Shown here in pieces: positions 1 through 8,558 of a stretch of DNA of 64,000 nt. Below the pieces are notes generated by a model that ran no database searches, was not told where the DNA came from, and was given only the letters and a program-made list of their open reading frames with translations. A program made the position numbers and the translations under genes. The first letter of the stretch is position 1; the number at the start of each line of letters is the position of its first letter. Source of the stretch: Robbsia sp. KACC 23696 (GTDB lineage: Bacteria; Pseudomonadota; Gammaproteobacteria; Burkholderiales; Burkholderiaceae); assembly GCF_039852015.1 (NCBI RefSeq), contig NZ_CP156627.1:992001-1056000 (forward strand). Reading direction: 5' to 3'.

Positions 1-41
1 ACGGTGGTCCGATACCCAGGTTGATGCATGCGTACCGCGGA

Positions 42-266
42 TCAGCCTTGGGTCAGCGACTTCATGGCTTTCGGGCCGGCTTCTTTCAACTGCGCCATCG
101 TTTGTGCCAGGTTGATCGCGTTTTCCGCTTCTGCCGCTTGGTTGATCTGAGCGATCGCCGACGTCGTATCCGACGTCGTGCCCACTGCCGATTCCGCCGC
201 GCTGCTCGCGTCGCTTACAACGTTGCTGGCCGTGTTACCCTTCGAAACTGCGCTGGAAGCACCCAT
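42..266 (-). CDS. hrpY: Hrp pilus subunit (HrpY/HrpE-type)
   Basis: This 74-residue protein is Ala/Ser/Thr-rich, lacks Cys and has a helical C-terminal half (INQAAEAENAINLAQ, then MAQLKEAGPKAMKSLTQG). That is the layout of the small Hrp pilins HrpY (Ralstonia) and HrpE (Xanthomonas), which polymerise outside the cell into the T3SS pilus. I chose the ATG at 264-266 because an AGGAG ribosome site lies about 8 nt upstream; the open frame continues further upstream without such a site. It is the last visible gene of the leftward hrp operon, 133 bp after hrpD6, and no hrpII box is visible in that gap. The assignment rests mainly on size, composition and position, since pilins vary strongly in sequence. 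Confidence 0.8.
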   Translation of the reverse strand: MGASSAVSKGNTASNVVSDASSAAESAVGTTSDTTSAIAQINQAAEAENAINLAQTMAQLKEAGPKAMKSLTQG

Positions 267-399
267 GTTAGTTCTCCTATGAGAGTGACTGAATGAATAA
301 ACCGATTGGTATCCGGTGAGCCCGGAAGGACACAACATCCGCTTCGAGTTGCATGAACGCTTCTCGTCGCAGCACGACAAACCACCTCTACAACACCCC

Positions 400-639
400 T
401 CAGGCATCCTGCAGCCGACCGCATATCGCGGCGGCGGCAAGCATCCCATCGGAAATCACATTCGCGGCACTGCGTGTTTGCAGTTCCGCTTCCGAAATCG
501 CTGCTTTTGCGACATCGGCCGAGACCTGCTGCAACTGTGCAATGGCCTGCGCGACGCGCGGATCATGTGCATTGCGTGCGACGATGATATTGATCTGATC
601 CAAATCTTCCTGCAGTTGCGGCGTAACGGATTGGTACAT
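400..639 (-). CDS. hrpD6: HrpD6-like small T3SS protein
   Basis: The product is 79 residues and mostly helical, starting MYQSVTPQLQEDLDQI. It sits between the SctD homologue and the pilin, exactly where Xanthomonas has hrpD6 between hrcD and hrpE. HrpD6-type proteins are small cytoplasmic or inner-membrane-associated factors needed for secretion or its regulation; the exact role is unsettled. It has no signal peptide and no transmembrane segment. The start lies 18 bp after the hrcD stop, so the two are probably co-transcribed. The family is assigned from size, an alpha-helical pattern and strict gene order rather than from a strong motif. Confidence 0.7.
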   Translation of the reverse strand: MYQSVTPQLQEDLDQINIIVARNAHDPRVAQAIAQLQQVSADVAKAAISEAELQTRSAANVISDGMLAAAAICGRLQDA

Positions 640-657
640 CGCTCATGCTCCATGCGT

Positions 658-2100
658 TCAAGGTTGCGAGGGAAGCGGCGCCTCGCCGGGTGGCAGCGTC
701 GAGGCAAGCGGCGTTGCCATCGACTTCACCACGATCGGGGCGACCTGCGAAATCGCATGCGGCCGCGGTACTACATTCGTCGATACATTGCCGACGCTGC
801 CGGCGTTTTCTGTCGCCCCGTTCAGAGGGGCCGGTCCCGCTAACGCTACCGGTGCGCCTGCGGTTGCCGTTGCCATGGTCGCGGCGCCCGATGTCGCTGC
901 GGCGGCTGCGGTCACCGACGTCCCCGAAGCAGCGGTTGTTGCTGCCGCGCCGGTGGCAAGCGCCGTCGCGCCGTCCGCGCCGGTCGTTGCCGCCGCGACC
1001 GCGGGATCCGGTGTCGGATCCGGGGCGAAACTCTTGCTGCCATCCGGCATTTGGATGTAACGCACGCCGTCTGCATCGAGCATCGCTTCGGCGCCGGTGC
1101 TCGGCAGCGACGCTTGCGTCATCCGGTCGTTGATCCGACGAATCCGCCCACCGTAGTCGTTCTGCGTCCTCGACAGCAGCGTGCGCATGCTATCGAGGTT
1201 GTGCGTCGGGCCGGATACGGTAAAGACGCCCTGGCCGTCGTAATGCACCGTCAAATGCCGGTCGCCCAGCGACGATTGCAGATCGTCGGCAATATTTGCT
1301 GCAACCGAATAACGCTGATCGATTGCCGCCTTGGCCGTACTGCTGTGCGGCACCGCCGCCAGATCCTGCAGTGCGCGGCGGATCGCCAGCGCATCACCGG
1401 CCGAGGCGACGATGCCGCCGAGGACGATCCGACCATCCGCGTGCGTCACCGTCACATCCGTTTCATTCAAGCGCAGTAGCGCCTCACGTATCGACTTGTC
1501 CTGCTGTTCGGCCAGCGTCAGCGTCGGCGCGACGGGCGTCGGGCGAATCGCGGCGCGGGCTTTTTCCGACGAGCCGTCGGTGAGGACCAGCGTCAATCCG
1601 ACGATCAGGCCCACGACGACGACACCGGCCCCACCACTATAGGCCCAGCGCTTTTTCAGCGCCCCATCGGCGCGCTTCTGTTCGCTGATGATTTGTTCAC
1701 GTCGGCTGAGCGGGGCGGCCGGCGCGTCAGCGCCCGCTGCTTTTGCGGCAGCGCCGTCATCCGCTTTTGCCACTTCCACCGCTTGCAGCAACTTCTCAAA
1801 AAGGCTGACTTCCGAAGGCCATTCTGCGTCGGCCGGGCCGACGCAGAACACCGTTTGCCCGTTACGACGCGGCATCCAGTCGAGCAATGTTTGCGCGACG
1901 GACTTCGACGGCGCCTTGCCCGCGGGCGGCGTCATCGTCACAGTGCCATCGCTACGATATTCCAGAAACATTGTCTCGCCTTCCCAGTCGCTGATCTGCA
2001 CGTCGGCTTGCTCGCTGCTGCCGACCGTCCAGATGCCGTACTGCAAATTTAAGCGGGCACCCGCATGGCATCCGGTCAGAATACGAAATTGTTTGGTCAT
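658..2100 (-). CDS. hrcD: T3SS inner-membrane ring protein SctD (HrcD/HrpD5)
   Basis: SctD forms the outer of the two inner-membrane rings of the injectisome. The 480-residue product begins MTKQFRILTGCHAGARLNL, a typical FHA-like cytoplasmic domain (about residues 1-95). A single transmembrane segment follows (GGAGVVVVGLIVGLTLVLT, about residues 155-175), then periplasmic BON/ring modules (about 185-330). The C-terminal 130 residues are a low-complexity Ala/Thr/Pro extension. A TTG start 15 bp upstream (2115) is possible, but the ATG at 2100 begins the conserved N-terminus. It follows hpaA by about 20 bp and precedes hrpD6. The long disordered tail is unusual for the family. Confidence 0.85.
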   Translation of the reverse strand: MTKQFRILTGCHAGARLNLQYGIWTVGSSEQADVQISDWEGETMFLEYRSDGTVTMTPPAGKAPSKSVAQTLLDWMPRRNGQTVFCVGPADAEWPSEVSLFEKLLQAVEVAKADDGAAAKAAGADAPAAPLSRREQIISEQKRADGALKKRWAYSGGAGVVVVGLIVGLTLVLTDGSSEKARAAIRPTPVAPTLTLAEQQDKSIREALLRLNETDVTVTHADGRIVLGGIVASAGDALAIRRALQDLAAVPHSSTAKAAIDQRYSVAANIADDLQSSLGDRHLTVHYDGQGVFTVSGPTHNLDSMRTLLSRTQNDYGGRIRRINDRMTQASLPSTGAEAMLDADGVRYIQMPDGSKSFAPDPTPDPAVAAATTGADGATALATGAAATTAASGTSVTAAAAATSGAATMATATAGAPVALAGPAPLNGATENAGSVGNVSTNVVPRPHAISQVAPIVVKSMATPLASTLPPGEAPLPSQP

Positions 2101-2121
2101 AACCGAAACTCGCAAGGTCGT

Positions 2122-3330
2122 TTATTCGGCGCCGATCATGCGACGATCCAACGTGCGCCGACGTGCGCGTGCAATACCCAGCTGCGCGGGAAGGCGCGGC
2201 GTATGCAGGGCCAGTTGAAACAAGACGACGGTAAGGTTGAATAGTTCCTGCTCATGTCCAAGCGTGCCTTTCGGCGCAGGTATGTGGCCGTATGCGGCAG
2301 TGCCATCCACGAGACGCTGGCGCGCTGCCTCGACCGTCGCCGCGAAGGGCAGCCGCGCGCGATGGCCCGGCACGCCTGCGCCGTCCTTTTCGCCGCGACG
2401 GCCCGGCTGCGACGGGACCGCCGCCGTGAATTTGTCGGAACGCGTCTTCGCCGTCGGTGCGGCGGCGGCGAGTGTGATCGCCTGCTGTGCTAAAAAGCGC
2501 TGTAGAACGCGTACCGCGGCCGGCAAGACATTGACCTTACCGCCACGCGTCGGCCGCGTCACCGATGTCGAACCTGCCGGCTGCACCAGCTGCAGTGTTT
2601 CCACGGCCTCCGGACGATTGCGTTGCACGAGCGCGAGCAGCGCGGCCTCGGCCCATTCGCGCGTCGCCTTCGGTTCGACGTTCGCACGCGCGGCAAAGCC
2701 ACGTGCCGCAGGTTCGGACCCGCTGGTACGCAATGCGCCGGGCAAGGCATGACGCGTCGCGTCCGCCTGCGCTCCCGTGCGGGTGTCCTGCGGCGCTGCC
2801 ATGTCGACTTCGAATGAATCCATCCGCGCGAAGCGGCGTTCCTCTTCGGTGCCTTCGTGATTTTCGGTGCTGCCGCTGTCATCGGATCCGGCGCACAGCA
2901 CCAGGTCCGCGAGCATTTCCGCGCTTTGTTCGTCGATACCGATGCTGTAATCGTCGGACTCGACACTGTCATCGCCTGAATCGGTACCGGTCACGCCCGT
3001 TCCGCCGCCGCCTTTCTTGCCGCGCCGACGCTTCGAACCCATCCGATGGCCGAAGCGCGGATGGTTCTCGCTCAACTCATAAAGGCTCTCGAACTCGGTC
3101 GGCATCTCGTCTTGAACGATCGCTTCGATGTCATCCGCGTGTTCGCTTCCCGCCATGTCCTGCGCGCCGTCGGTGCGCTTGCTGCGCTTCTTCTGCAGCG
3201 GCCGAGGACGCGGCTTACGGGCGTTCGGCTGCTTCGTTTGCTTGTTGTGGTGATGTGCCTCTTTCTCCGCCGATTCCCGCTCGTAGGCGAGATCCAGCCG
3301 CGCGGAAGCACCGGCGTGATGCGTTCTCAT
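2122..3330 (-). CDS. hpaA: HpaA-like T3SS export-control protein
   Basis: The 402-residue protein is hydrophilic and disordered in its N-terminal half, with two strongly basic stretches (ARKPRPRPLQKKRSKR near residues 37-52 and GSKRRRGKKGG near 98-108). Acidic Ser/Asp runs follow, and then a more ordered C-terminal domain. Its place between hrcS and hrcD is that of hpaA in Xanthomonas and hrpV in Ralstonia. HpaA is a secreted control protein that promotes effector delivery and carries nuclear localisation signals. It is longer than the roughly 275-residue Xanthomonas protein. Its ATG overlaps the hrcS stop as ATGA. The assignment is mostly by synteny and composition. Confidence 0.72.
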   Translation of the reverse strand: MRTHHAGASARLDLAYERESAEKEAHHHNKQTKQPNARKPRPRPLQKKRSKRTDGAQDMAGSEHADDIEAIVQDEMPTEFESLYELSENHPRFGHRMGSKRRRGKKGGGGTGVTGTDSGDDSVESDDYSIGIDEQSAEMLADLVLCAGSDDSGSTENHEGTEEERRFARMDSFEVDMAAPQDTRTGAQADATRHALPGALRTSGSEPAARGFAARANVEPKATREWAEAALLALVQRNRPEAVETLQLVQPAGSTSVTRPTRGGKVNVLPAAVRVLQRFLAQQAITLAAAAPTAKTRSDKFTAAVPSQPGRRGEKDGAGVPGHRARLPFAATVEAARQRLVDGTAAYGHIPAPKGTLGHEQELFNLTVVLFQLALHTPRLPAQLGIARARRRTLDRRMIGAE

Positions 3331-3587
3331 GGAAAGATCACCGTCATCACCGAGCGGGCGAATTCGAGTACGGCCGAGGCGCCCCAGGGTGCGGCGATGA
3401 GGATGACCACGGTTACGATGATCAGCTTCGCGACTTGCGAAATACTCGAATCCTGCAAGGAGGTGATCGCTTGCAGGAAGGAAATCACGAGACCCGACAA
3501 GGCGGCGGTCGCGACGGCCGGTAAGGAGACGAGCAGGCAGACCGTCAACGCGCTCGTGGTCAGTCGAACAATGTTTTCGTAGTCCAT
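3327..3587 (-). CDS. hrcS: T3SS export apparatus protein SctS (HrcS)
   Basis: The 86-residue protein has two hydrophobic helices (about residues 10-35 and 52-75) and begins MDYENIVRLTTSALTV, matching the SctS/FliQ family. SctS joins SctR and SctT in the helical export gate embedded in the inner-membrane ring. Its length is that of the family. It starts 4 bp after the hrcR stop and overlaps hpaA by ATGA, so translational coupling is likely. Confidence 0.95.
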   Translation of the reverse strand: MDYENIVRLTTSALTVCLLVSLPAVATAALSGLVISFLQAITSLQDSSISQVAKLIIVTVVILIAAPWGASAVLEFARSVMTVIFP

Positions 3588-3591
3588 GTCT

Positions 3592-4242
3592 TCACTTATA
3601 GGTCGAAATGAGGCCGTGGATCAGCAGCGACCAGCCATCCAGCGCGACGAACAGCAAGAGCTTGAAGGGGATCGCGACATTCGTCGGCGTCACCTGCGAT
3701 AGCCCGAGCGCCATCAATACGTTGGCGATGATCAGGTCGACGACGATAAAAACCAGGTAGAGCAGAAATCCGATCTTGAATGCCGATGTCAATTCGCTGA
3801 CCGTGAAGGATGGGGCGAGAATGATCAAGTCGTCGGGCGTCATTTTCGCGGCCATGTCCGCCGGCCAGATCTGCTTGGCCGAGCGCATGAAAAATTCCTT
3901 GTCCCGGTCCGACGTATGTTTTTCCAGGAACTGCCGGAACGGTTCGCGCGCCGCCTCGAACAGCGTGATGACATTGGCGCCGTTGCCGCCGTCGCCTTGC
4001 ATCCGTTGCGCCACGTCGTAAGCTTGCATGCCGACCGGCGCCATGATGAAACACGAGACGATCAAGGCAATGCCGTTGGTGACCGTCGAGGGCGGAACCT
4101 GTTGCGCGCCGATCGCGTTCTTCAGCAGCCCCAGCACGATGACGATCTTCGTGTACGACGTGACGACCATGGCGATGAAGGGCAGTAAGCCGAGCGCCAG
4201 CAGCGTGATGAGCAGCGACGCGAGGTTTAAACCATTACCCAT
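3592..4242 (-). CDS. hrcR: T3SS export apparatus protein SctR (HrcR)
   Basis: The 216-residue protein has four membrane segments and the FliP/SctR signature region (SYTKIVIVLGLLKNAIGAQQ followed by PPSTVTNGIALI). SctR forms the pentameric core of the export gate with SctS and SctT. The hydrophilic periplasmic loop (about residues 75-150) and the C-terminal membrane pair have the normal family spacing. It overlaps the end of hrcQ by 8 bp and is followed immediately by hrcS. Confidence 0.96.
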   Translation of the reverse strand: MGNGLNLASLLITLLALGLLPFIAMVVTSYTKIVIVLGLLKNAIGAQQVPPSTVTNGIALIVSCFIMAPVGMQAYDVAQRMQGDGGNGANVITLFEAAREPFRQFLEKHTSDRDKEFFMRSAKQIWPADMAAKMTPDDLIILAPSFTVSELTSAFKIGFLLYLVFIVVDLIIANVLMALGLSQVTPTNVAIPFKLLLFVALDGWSLLIHGLISTYK

Positions 4243-5449
4243 GAGCGTGACCGTTCCGATGCACGCGTACGCCCAATTGATCGCCGACGGCGACCAGTTC
4301 GCCGGTCGCGACCGTCCGACCCGAGACGACGAGATTCACCGCCGCATTGCTGATTTTTTCGGGCAAGGTCAGGATGTAGCCGGGGCGCACGCGTGCCAAT
4401 TCGGCCGCCGGCATCGCCACGCAGCCTATCTCGATATGCACCATCAGATCGACGTCGTTGAGCAAGGTGGTGTCGGCATCGGCGGCATCCGCTTCGTCGC
4501 TGTACGTGTCTCGCGCGTCGTCGTCCAGGCTCTCGGCGTGTGCGCCGGATGCGGCGAAGTCGAGGTGATCGGTTCCGGCATCCGGATGGTGCAAGTCGAT
4601 GCGATCGTCAGTCATGTCCGGCCTGTCTATGATGTGAATGCTGTTCTCGTCGATGTACACCGGATGGCGACATTGCCGCTGTCCGGCCGCGCCCCACAGC
4701 CAGTGGCCGCCGATACGCGGCGCGCTTTCCGCGTCGTCCTGTCCGGTCTCCGCGGCCGATGCGCCGACTGCGTACTGCCAGGGCCAACCGAGAAGGACAT
4801 CGCCATGCCGCAGGCTGCGGAGCGTCGACACCTTGTAGCGTCGCGACGTGAGTCGCAATCGCGTCGGGATCGCGATCCCGTCGAGCCGGTTCAGCAAAGT
4901 CGCCGCGGACGGCGCCTCGCCCGCGTGCCGCGCGGCGAACGCCTCGACGAGCGAGGGCGACAGTGCCTCGACGATGCACAGGAACGCGCCGTCGTCGTAA
5001 AAAACCTCAGGCGTTGCCGCCGCGCTGTCCTCGCCGTCCGTGCCTTCCGGCAGGCGGCAGGCGACACTCAGGCCGACCGTGACGGCCAGGCGATCGTCCG
5101 CGGGGACGAGATCGTCGACAATCGGCGTGTCGACGCCGTAGGCGGCCAGGTAGGGCTGCAGCGTGTCGAACCAGGGTTGCAGATACAGATTCGCCAGCGC
5201 GACGCGGCGACGCGGCTCCGGATCCAGCGCAATGCTTTCCAATGCCGGCTGCGCGGCCAGATCGAAACGAATGCGCAGGTCGCCGACATTCGTCGTCAGC
5301 GTCAGCTGGCCCGGCCGATGCATCTCGACGCGATATCCCGGCGGCAACGCGCGGAAGAGCGGCGAGGCAATCCGGGACAGTGCCGCCACCGGCTGCGCAT
5401 AGGCAGGCAAATGGTCGCGCAAGCGCATGGCGAAGGGTTGTCGGTCCAT
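4235..5449 (-). CDS. hrcQ: T3SS cytoplasmic ring protein SctQ (HrcQ)
   Basis: SctQ builds the cytoplasmic sorting platform that docks the ATPase complex and queues substrates. The 404-residue protein has a variable N-terminal domain. The C-terminal SpoA/FliN-like domain (about residues 330-400) shows VDLMVHIEIGCVAMPAAELA and later GRTVATGELVAVGDQLGVRV, the usual SpoA ending. A central acidic linker of roughly 40 Asp/Ala/His-rich residues separates the two parts. Xanthomonas and Ralstonia homologues are similar but somewhat shorter. It lies between hpaP and hrcR in the expected order. Confidence 0.92.
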   Translation of the reverse strand: MDRQPFAMRLRDHLPAYAQPVAALSRIASPLFRALPPGYRVEMHRPGQLTLTTNVGDLRIRFDLAAQPALESIALDPEPRRRVALANLYLQPWFDTLQPYLAAYGVDTPIVDDLVPADDRLAVTVGLSVACRLPEGTDGEDSAAATPEVFYDDGAFLCIVEALSPSLVEAFAARHAGEAPSAATLLNRLDGIAIPTRLRLTSRRYKVSTLRSLRHGDVLLGWPWQYAVGASAAETGQDDAESAPRIGGHWLWGAAGQRQCRHPVYIDENSIHIIDRPDMTDDRIDLHHPDAGTDHLDFAASGAHAESLDDDARDTYSDEADAADADTTLLNDVDLMVHIEIGCVAMPAAELARVRPGYILTLPEKISNAAVNLVVSGRTVATGELVAVGDQLGVRVHRNGHAHG

Positions 5450-5483
5450 AGGGGCGTTGCTCGTCTCGGCTCAGGGCGATGCG

Positions 5484-6488
5484 TCAGGCGACAATGTCGA
5501 TATGGGTCGGCCGTCCGGTACGCTTCGTCACGCGGGACGAAAGTGCGTGTCGTTGATCGAAGAGTAGGGCACGCGATTCGGCGGATCCGCTCTCAAAACG
5601 AAGAGAAAGAGACGACTCCGAAATCGTGAGGGTTAGCAGCGTTTCTGGGAAAACGTGGTCGATGCGGATCGAAATGGCGGTGCCGAGGGTGTGGTCGGAT
5701 GCGCCGATGTCGCCGTCCGCCTTCTCAGAGTGGACGGGCGCCTGCTCGGCCAGCGTGTGCGCGACGAGTCGGCTCAGCGTCTCGGCGCGCTCCGTGCCCG
5801 GATCGTCGCTCTCCTCCGTGGCGTGTCGCAGCCGCTGCGAGGTCGTGCCGCCAACGCCCGATGCGGGGCGCGTACGCGACGACGACCGTGCTCGACGGTC
5901 GAGCGCGGTCGCGAAGGTGCCCGCGCCGGTGCCGGTGGGACCGTGCGAAAGCGCTGCCGGGAGTGATGGGGCGGCTGAAAGGGGTGAGGTGGCCCTGGCG
6001 CCCCAGGAACGCTTGTCGGTCACGGCGTCATCGCCTGGGGCGAACGTGGCGGCGTTGTCGGCGCTCGCGTCGCCGGCGGTGTCCTGGCGGGCGCTGCCGT
6101 TAGCGCCGATAGCGTCGTCGGCGGCGTTGGCCGTCTCCGCATCGCGCGCGCCGAATGGGTCGCTTGCATCGACGTCGTCGGCCCTTTCGACGCTTTCGAC
6201 GCTTTCGTCGCGCTTAGGTCGTGCCTGAGGCGGGAGCGCGTCCGCGGCGGTGTGGCGTTTGTCGCCTTCGGTCGCGCTGTCCGGTGCGATGTCATCCTGC
6301 TGCCGTGCCGCCGCTGCCGCGTCTTGCTGTTGCGCCATCAGCGCCCGAAAACGCCGTGCCGCCTCGGGCTGGGCGGCATCGGCAGTGGCCGGATCGCCCG
6401 CCTTCGCGGCAGGGTGCACGGGCGTGTCATGCGCGGGAGGCGGGGGCGAAGCGTCCATCGCGCCCGGAAACGGGAAGTGCGTCTTCAT
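5484..6488 (-). CDS. hpaP: T3SS needle-length / substrate-switch protein (HpaP/HpaC, SctP)
   Basis: The 334-residue protein is mostly low-complexity (Ala, Asp, Pro, Arg) for about 250 residues and ends in a compact domain (about 265-334: IRIDHVFPETLLTLTISESS and following). This is the pattern of HpaP/HpaC, the Hrp-family SctP proteins that switch export from pilus and translocon components to effectors. The location between hrcV and hrcQ is the canonical one. Its ATG overlaps the hrcV stop (ATGA). It is longer than the roughly 210-residue Xanthomonas HpaC, with the extra length in the disordered part. Confidence 0.82.
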   Translation of the reverse strand: MKTHFPFPGAMDASPPPPAHDTPVHPAAKAGDPATADAAQPEAARRFRALMAQQQDAAAAARQQDDIAPDSATEGDKRHTAADALPPQARPKRDESVESVERADDVDASDPFGARDAETANAADDAIGANGSARQDTAGDASADNAATFAPGDDAVTDKRSWGARATSPLSAAPSLPAALSHGPTGTGAGTFATALDRRARSSSRTRPASGVGGTTSQRLRHATEESDDPGTERAETLSRLVAHTLAEQAPVHSEKADGDIGASDHTLGTAISIRIDHVFPETLLTLTISESSLSLRFESGSAESRALLFDQRHALSSRVTKRTGRPTHIDIVA

Positions 6489-8500
6489 AGGCGCAGACTT
6501 CCCACCAGTTGCAGATCGATTTCACCGTTCAGCTCCTGAAAGGAATAGACATTGAGCCAGCCGAGCCGCTTTTCGATCATGCGGCGGAAGTACCGACGGA
6601 TGTCCGCGGCGGTCACCACGGCGAGGTTTTCGGGTGGCGTTGATGTTACAAGGCGGTCCAGATGCGCCAGGATGATCTCGACCTGGCGTGGCTCCAGCGT
6701 CAGGAAATTCCCCGCCGGCGTCGGCTTGATTGCTTGACGGATGGTCTGTTCGAGATCCTGGTCCAGGACGATCGCCGGCAGGCTGCGCGAGCCCTGCGTG
6801 GCGCGGTGCGCGATCATCCGGCCCAGATCGCTGCGCACATATTCGGTCAACATGATCAGGTCCTTTTCCTTCGGTCCCCATGCCACCATGCTTTCCAGGA
6901 TAGAGCGGATGTCGCGGATCGGAATCTGCTCTTCCAGCAGACGGCGCAACACTTCGGCGATGCGCTGCACCGGCAAGGCTTTCTGTACTTCGGCCACCAG
7001 GCCCGGATATTCGACGGTGACGCGATCCAGGATCCATTGCGTTTCCTGCACGCCGATAAACAGCCGGGCCTCGCTGCGAAGGGTGCGGATGGCCTGTTCG
7101 GCGATCGTTTGTTCGCGATCCGGCGTGGCGTCGGCGGCCGGAACCACCTGCGATGCCACGGCAGTCTCACCGGCGTCGGACGCGGCCGCGTCGGCTGACT
7201 TGACCGGCGCCGTGAGGGCCGGGTTGAGCACGGCGCCGATCGTCGCCATCGGCACATCGTGGATCAAGACTTCGTACGAACCGGCGGGGACGAGATCCGA
7301 CGCCCAGAAGACGATCCCGGGAAACGGTAGGCCGAGTTCCTCGGTGACGATACGACGCCCTTTCTCGAAAGCCTGATCGAGGCGTCGGGGATCGATCTTG
7401 CTCGCCAGATCGCTGGCCAGTCTGACCGCCAGCGGCGCGGCAAAGGCCGGCGCGGTGGTCAGCATATTGTTGACCTCGATCTTCGCGCCCTCGCGCTGCA
7501 GCGACGACAGCGTGGCATCGCCGATCGGATTCTTTTTTGCGATGGCGCGGCGCACGACATGCCCACCGAAAAACAGCCCTGCGGCAAGCAACAGGAAGAT
7601 CGTCTTCGGAAAGCCCGGAACCAAGGCGAAGCCCGCCAACAGCACCGATGCCGTCGTCAAGGCGCGTGAGCTCGACGTCAATTGCGCGGCCACTTCCATG
7701 CCGAGCGATCGCGGCTTCTCGTGTTCTTTGGAGACGCGCGTGATCATCACGCCCGCCGCCACCGAGATCAACAGCGACGGGATCTGCGACACCATCGCAT
7801 CGCCGATGGACAGCACGGAGAATCGTGCCGCCGCTTCGCCGGCCGTCATCCCGTGATAACTGGTCCCGATCACGATCCCGGCGGTAATGTTCACCAGCGT
7901 GATCACGAGGCCGGCGATCGCATCGCCCTTGACGAACTTCATCGCGCCATCCATGCCGCCATGCAACTGGCTTTCGACGGCCAGCATGGCGCGACGTTCG
8001 CGGGCATCCTCGGGTGTCAGACTCCCGGCGCGGACGTCGGCATCGATGCTCATCTGCTTGCCTGGCATCGCGTCCAAGGTAAAGCGCGCACCCACTTCGG
8101 CCACCCGTTCCGAGCCCTTCGCGATCACGATGAACTGCACCGTCGTGATGATCAGGAACACCACCAGGCCGACGACGAGATTGCCGCCCACCACCAGTTC
8201 CCCGAAGCTCTCGATAATGTGGCCGGCATCGGCGTGCAGCAGAATCGACTTCGTGGAAGCGATATTCAGCGACAGGCGGAACAGCGTCGTGAACAGCAGC
8301 ATCGACGGAAACGCCGACAGCGTGGTGGCGTTCGGTACATACATCGTGGCCGTCAGCAGGACGACGCTGAGCGTGATGTTGATCGACAGCAGCATGTCGA
8401 TCATGTACGTCGGCAGCGGCAGAATCATCAGGGCGACGATGGCGACGATCAATGTCGCAATACTGAATTCGCCCGAATATTCCTTTATGCGCAGAATCAT
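6485..8500 (-). CDS. hrcV: T3SS export gate protein SctV (HrcV)
   Basis: SctV is the nonameric export gate and a cargo/chaperone docking platform. The 671-residue protein has an N-terminal membrane domain with multiple helices (about residues 15-330). It contains the FHIPEP-family core (RVAEVGARFTLDAMPGKQMS) and a large cytoplasmic domain (about 350-671) with LFIGVQETQWILD. The length is normal. A possible ribosome site (AGGAA) lies upstream of the ATG. It follows hrcU by 58 bp and overlaps hpaP by 4 bp. Confidence 0.97.
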   Translation of the reverse strand: MILRIKEYSGEFSIATLIVAIVALMILPLPTYMIDMLLSINITLSVVLLTATMYVPNATTLSAFPSMLLFTTLFRLSLNIASTKSILLHADAGHIIESFGELVVGGNLVVGLVVFLIITTVQFIVIAKGSERVAEVGARFTLDAMPGKQMSIDADVRAGSLTPEDARERRAMLAVESQLHGGMDGAMKFVKGDAIAGLVITLVNITAGIVIGTSYHGMTAGEAAARFSVLSIGDAMVSQIPSLLISVAAGVMITRVSKEHEKPRSLGMEVAAQLTSSSRALTTASVLLAGFALVPGFPKTIFLLLAAGLFFGGHVVRRAIAKKNPIGDATLSSLQREGAKIEVNNMLTTAPAFAAPLAVRLASDLASKIDPRRLDQAFEKGRRIVTEELGLPFPGIVFWASDLVPAGSYEVLIHDVPMATIGAVLNPALTAPVKSADAAASDAGETAVASQVVPAADATPDREQTIAEQAIRTLRSEARLFIGVQETQWILDRVTVEYPGLVAEVQKALPVQRIAEVLRRLLEEQIPIRDIRSILESMVAWGPKEKDLIMLTEYVRSDLGRMIAHRATQGSRSLPAIVLDQDLEQTIRQAIKPTPAGNFLTLEPRQVEIILAHLDRLVTSTPPENLAVVTAADIRRYFRRMIEKRLGWLNVYSFQELNGEIDLQLVGSLRL

Positions 8501-8558
8501 GATGCTGTTCCTGTCAGGAGAAGAAGCGCGGTCAACGCGCCAAGGTGAAGCAAAGCGG

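Noticed and set aside
4028-5629. 533-codon open frame on the plus strand
   Set aside because: It is antisense to hrcQ and hrcR, Arg/Gln/His-rich, without domain or ribosome site; a shadow of high-GC coding.
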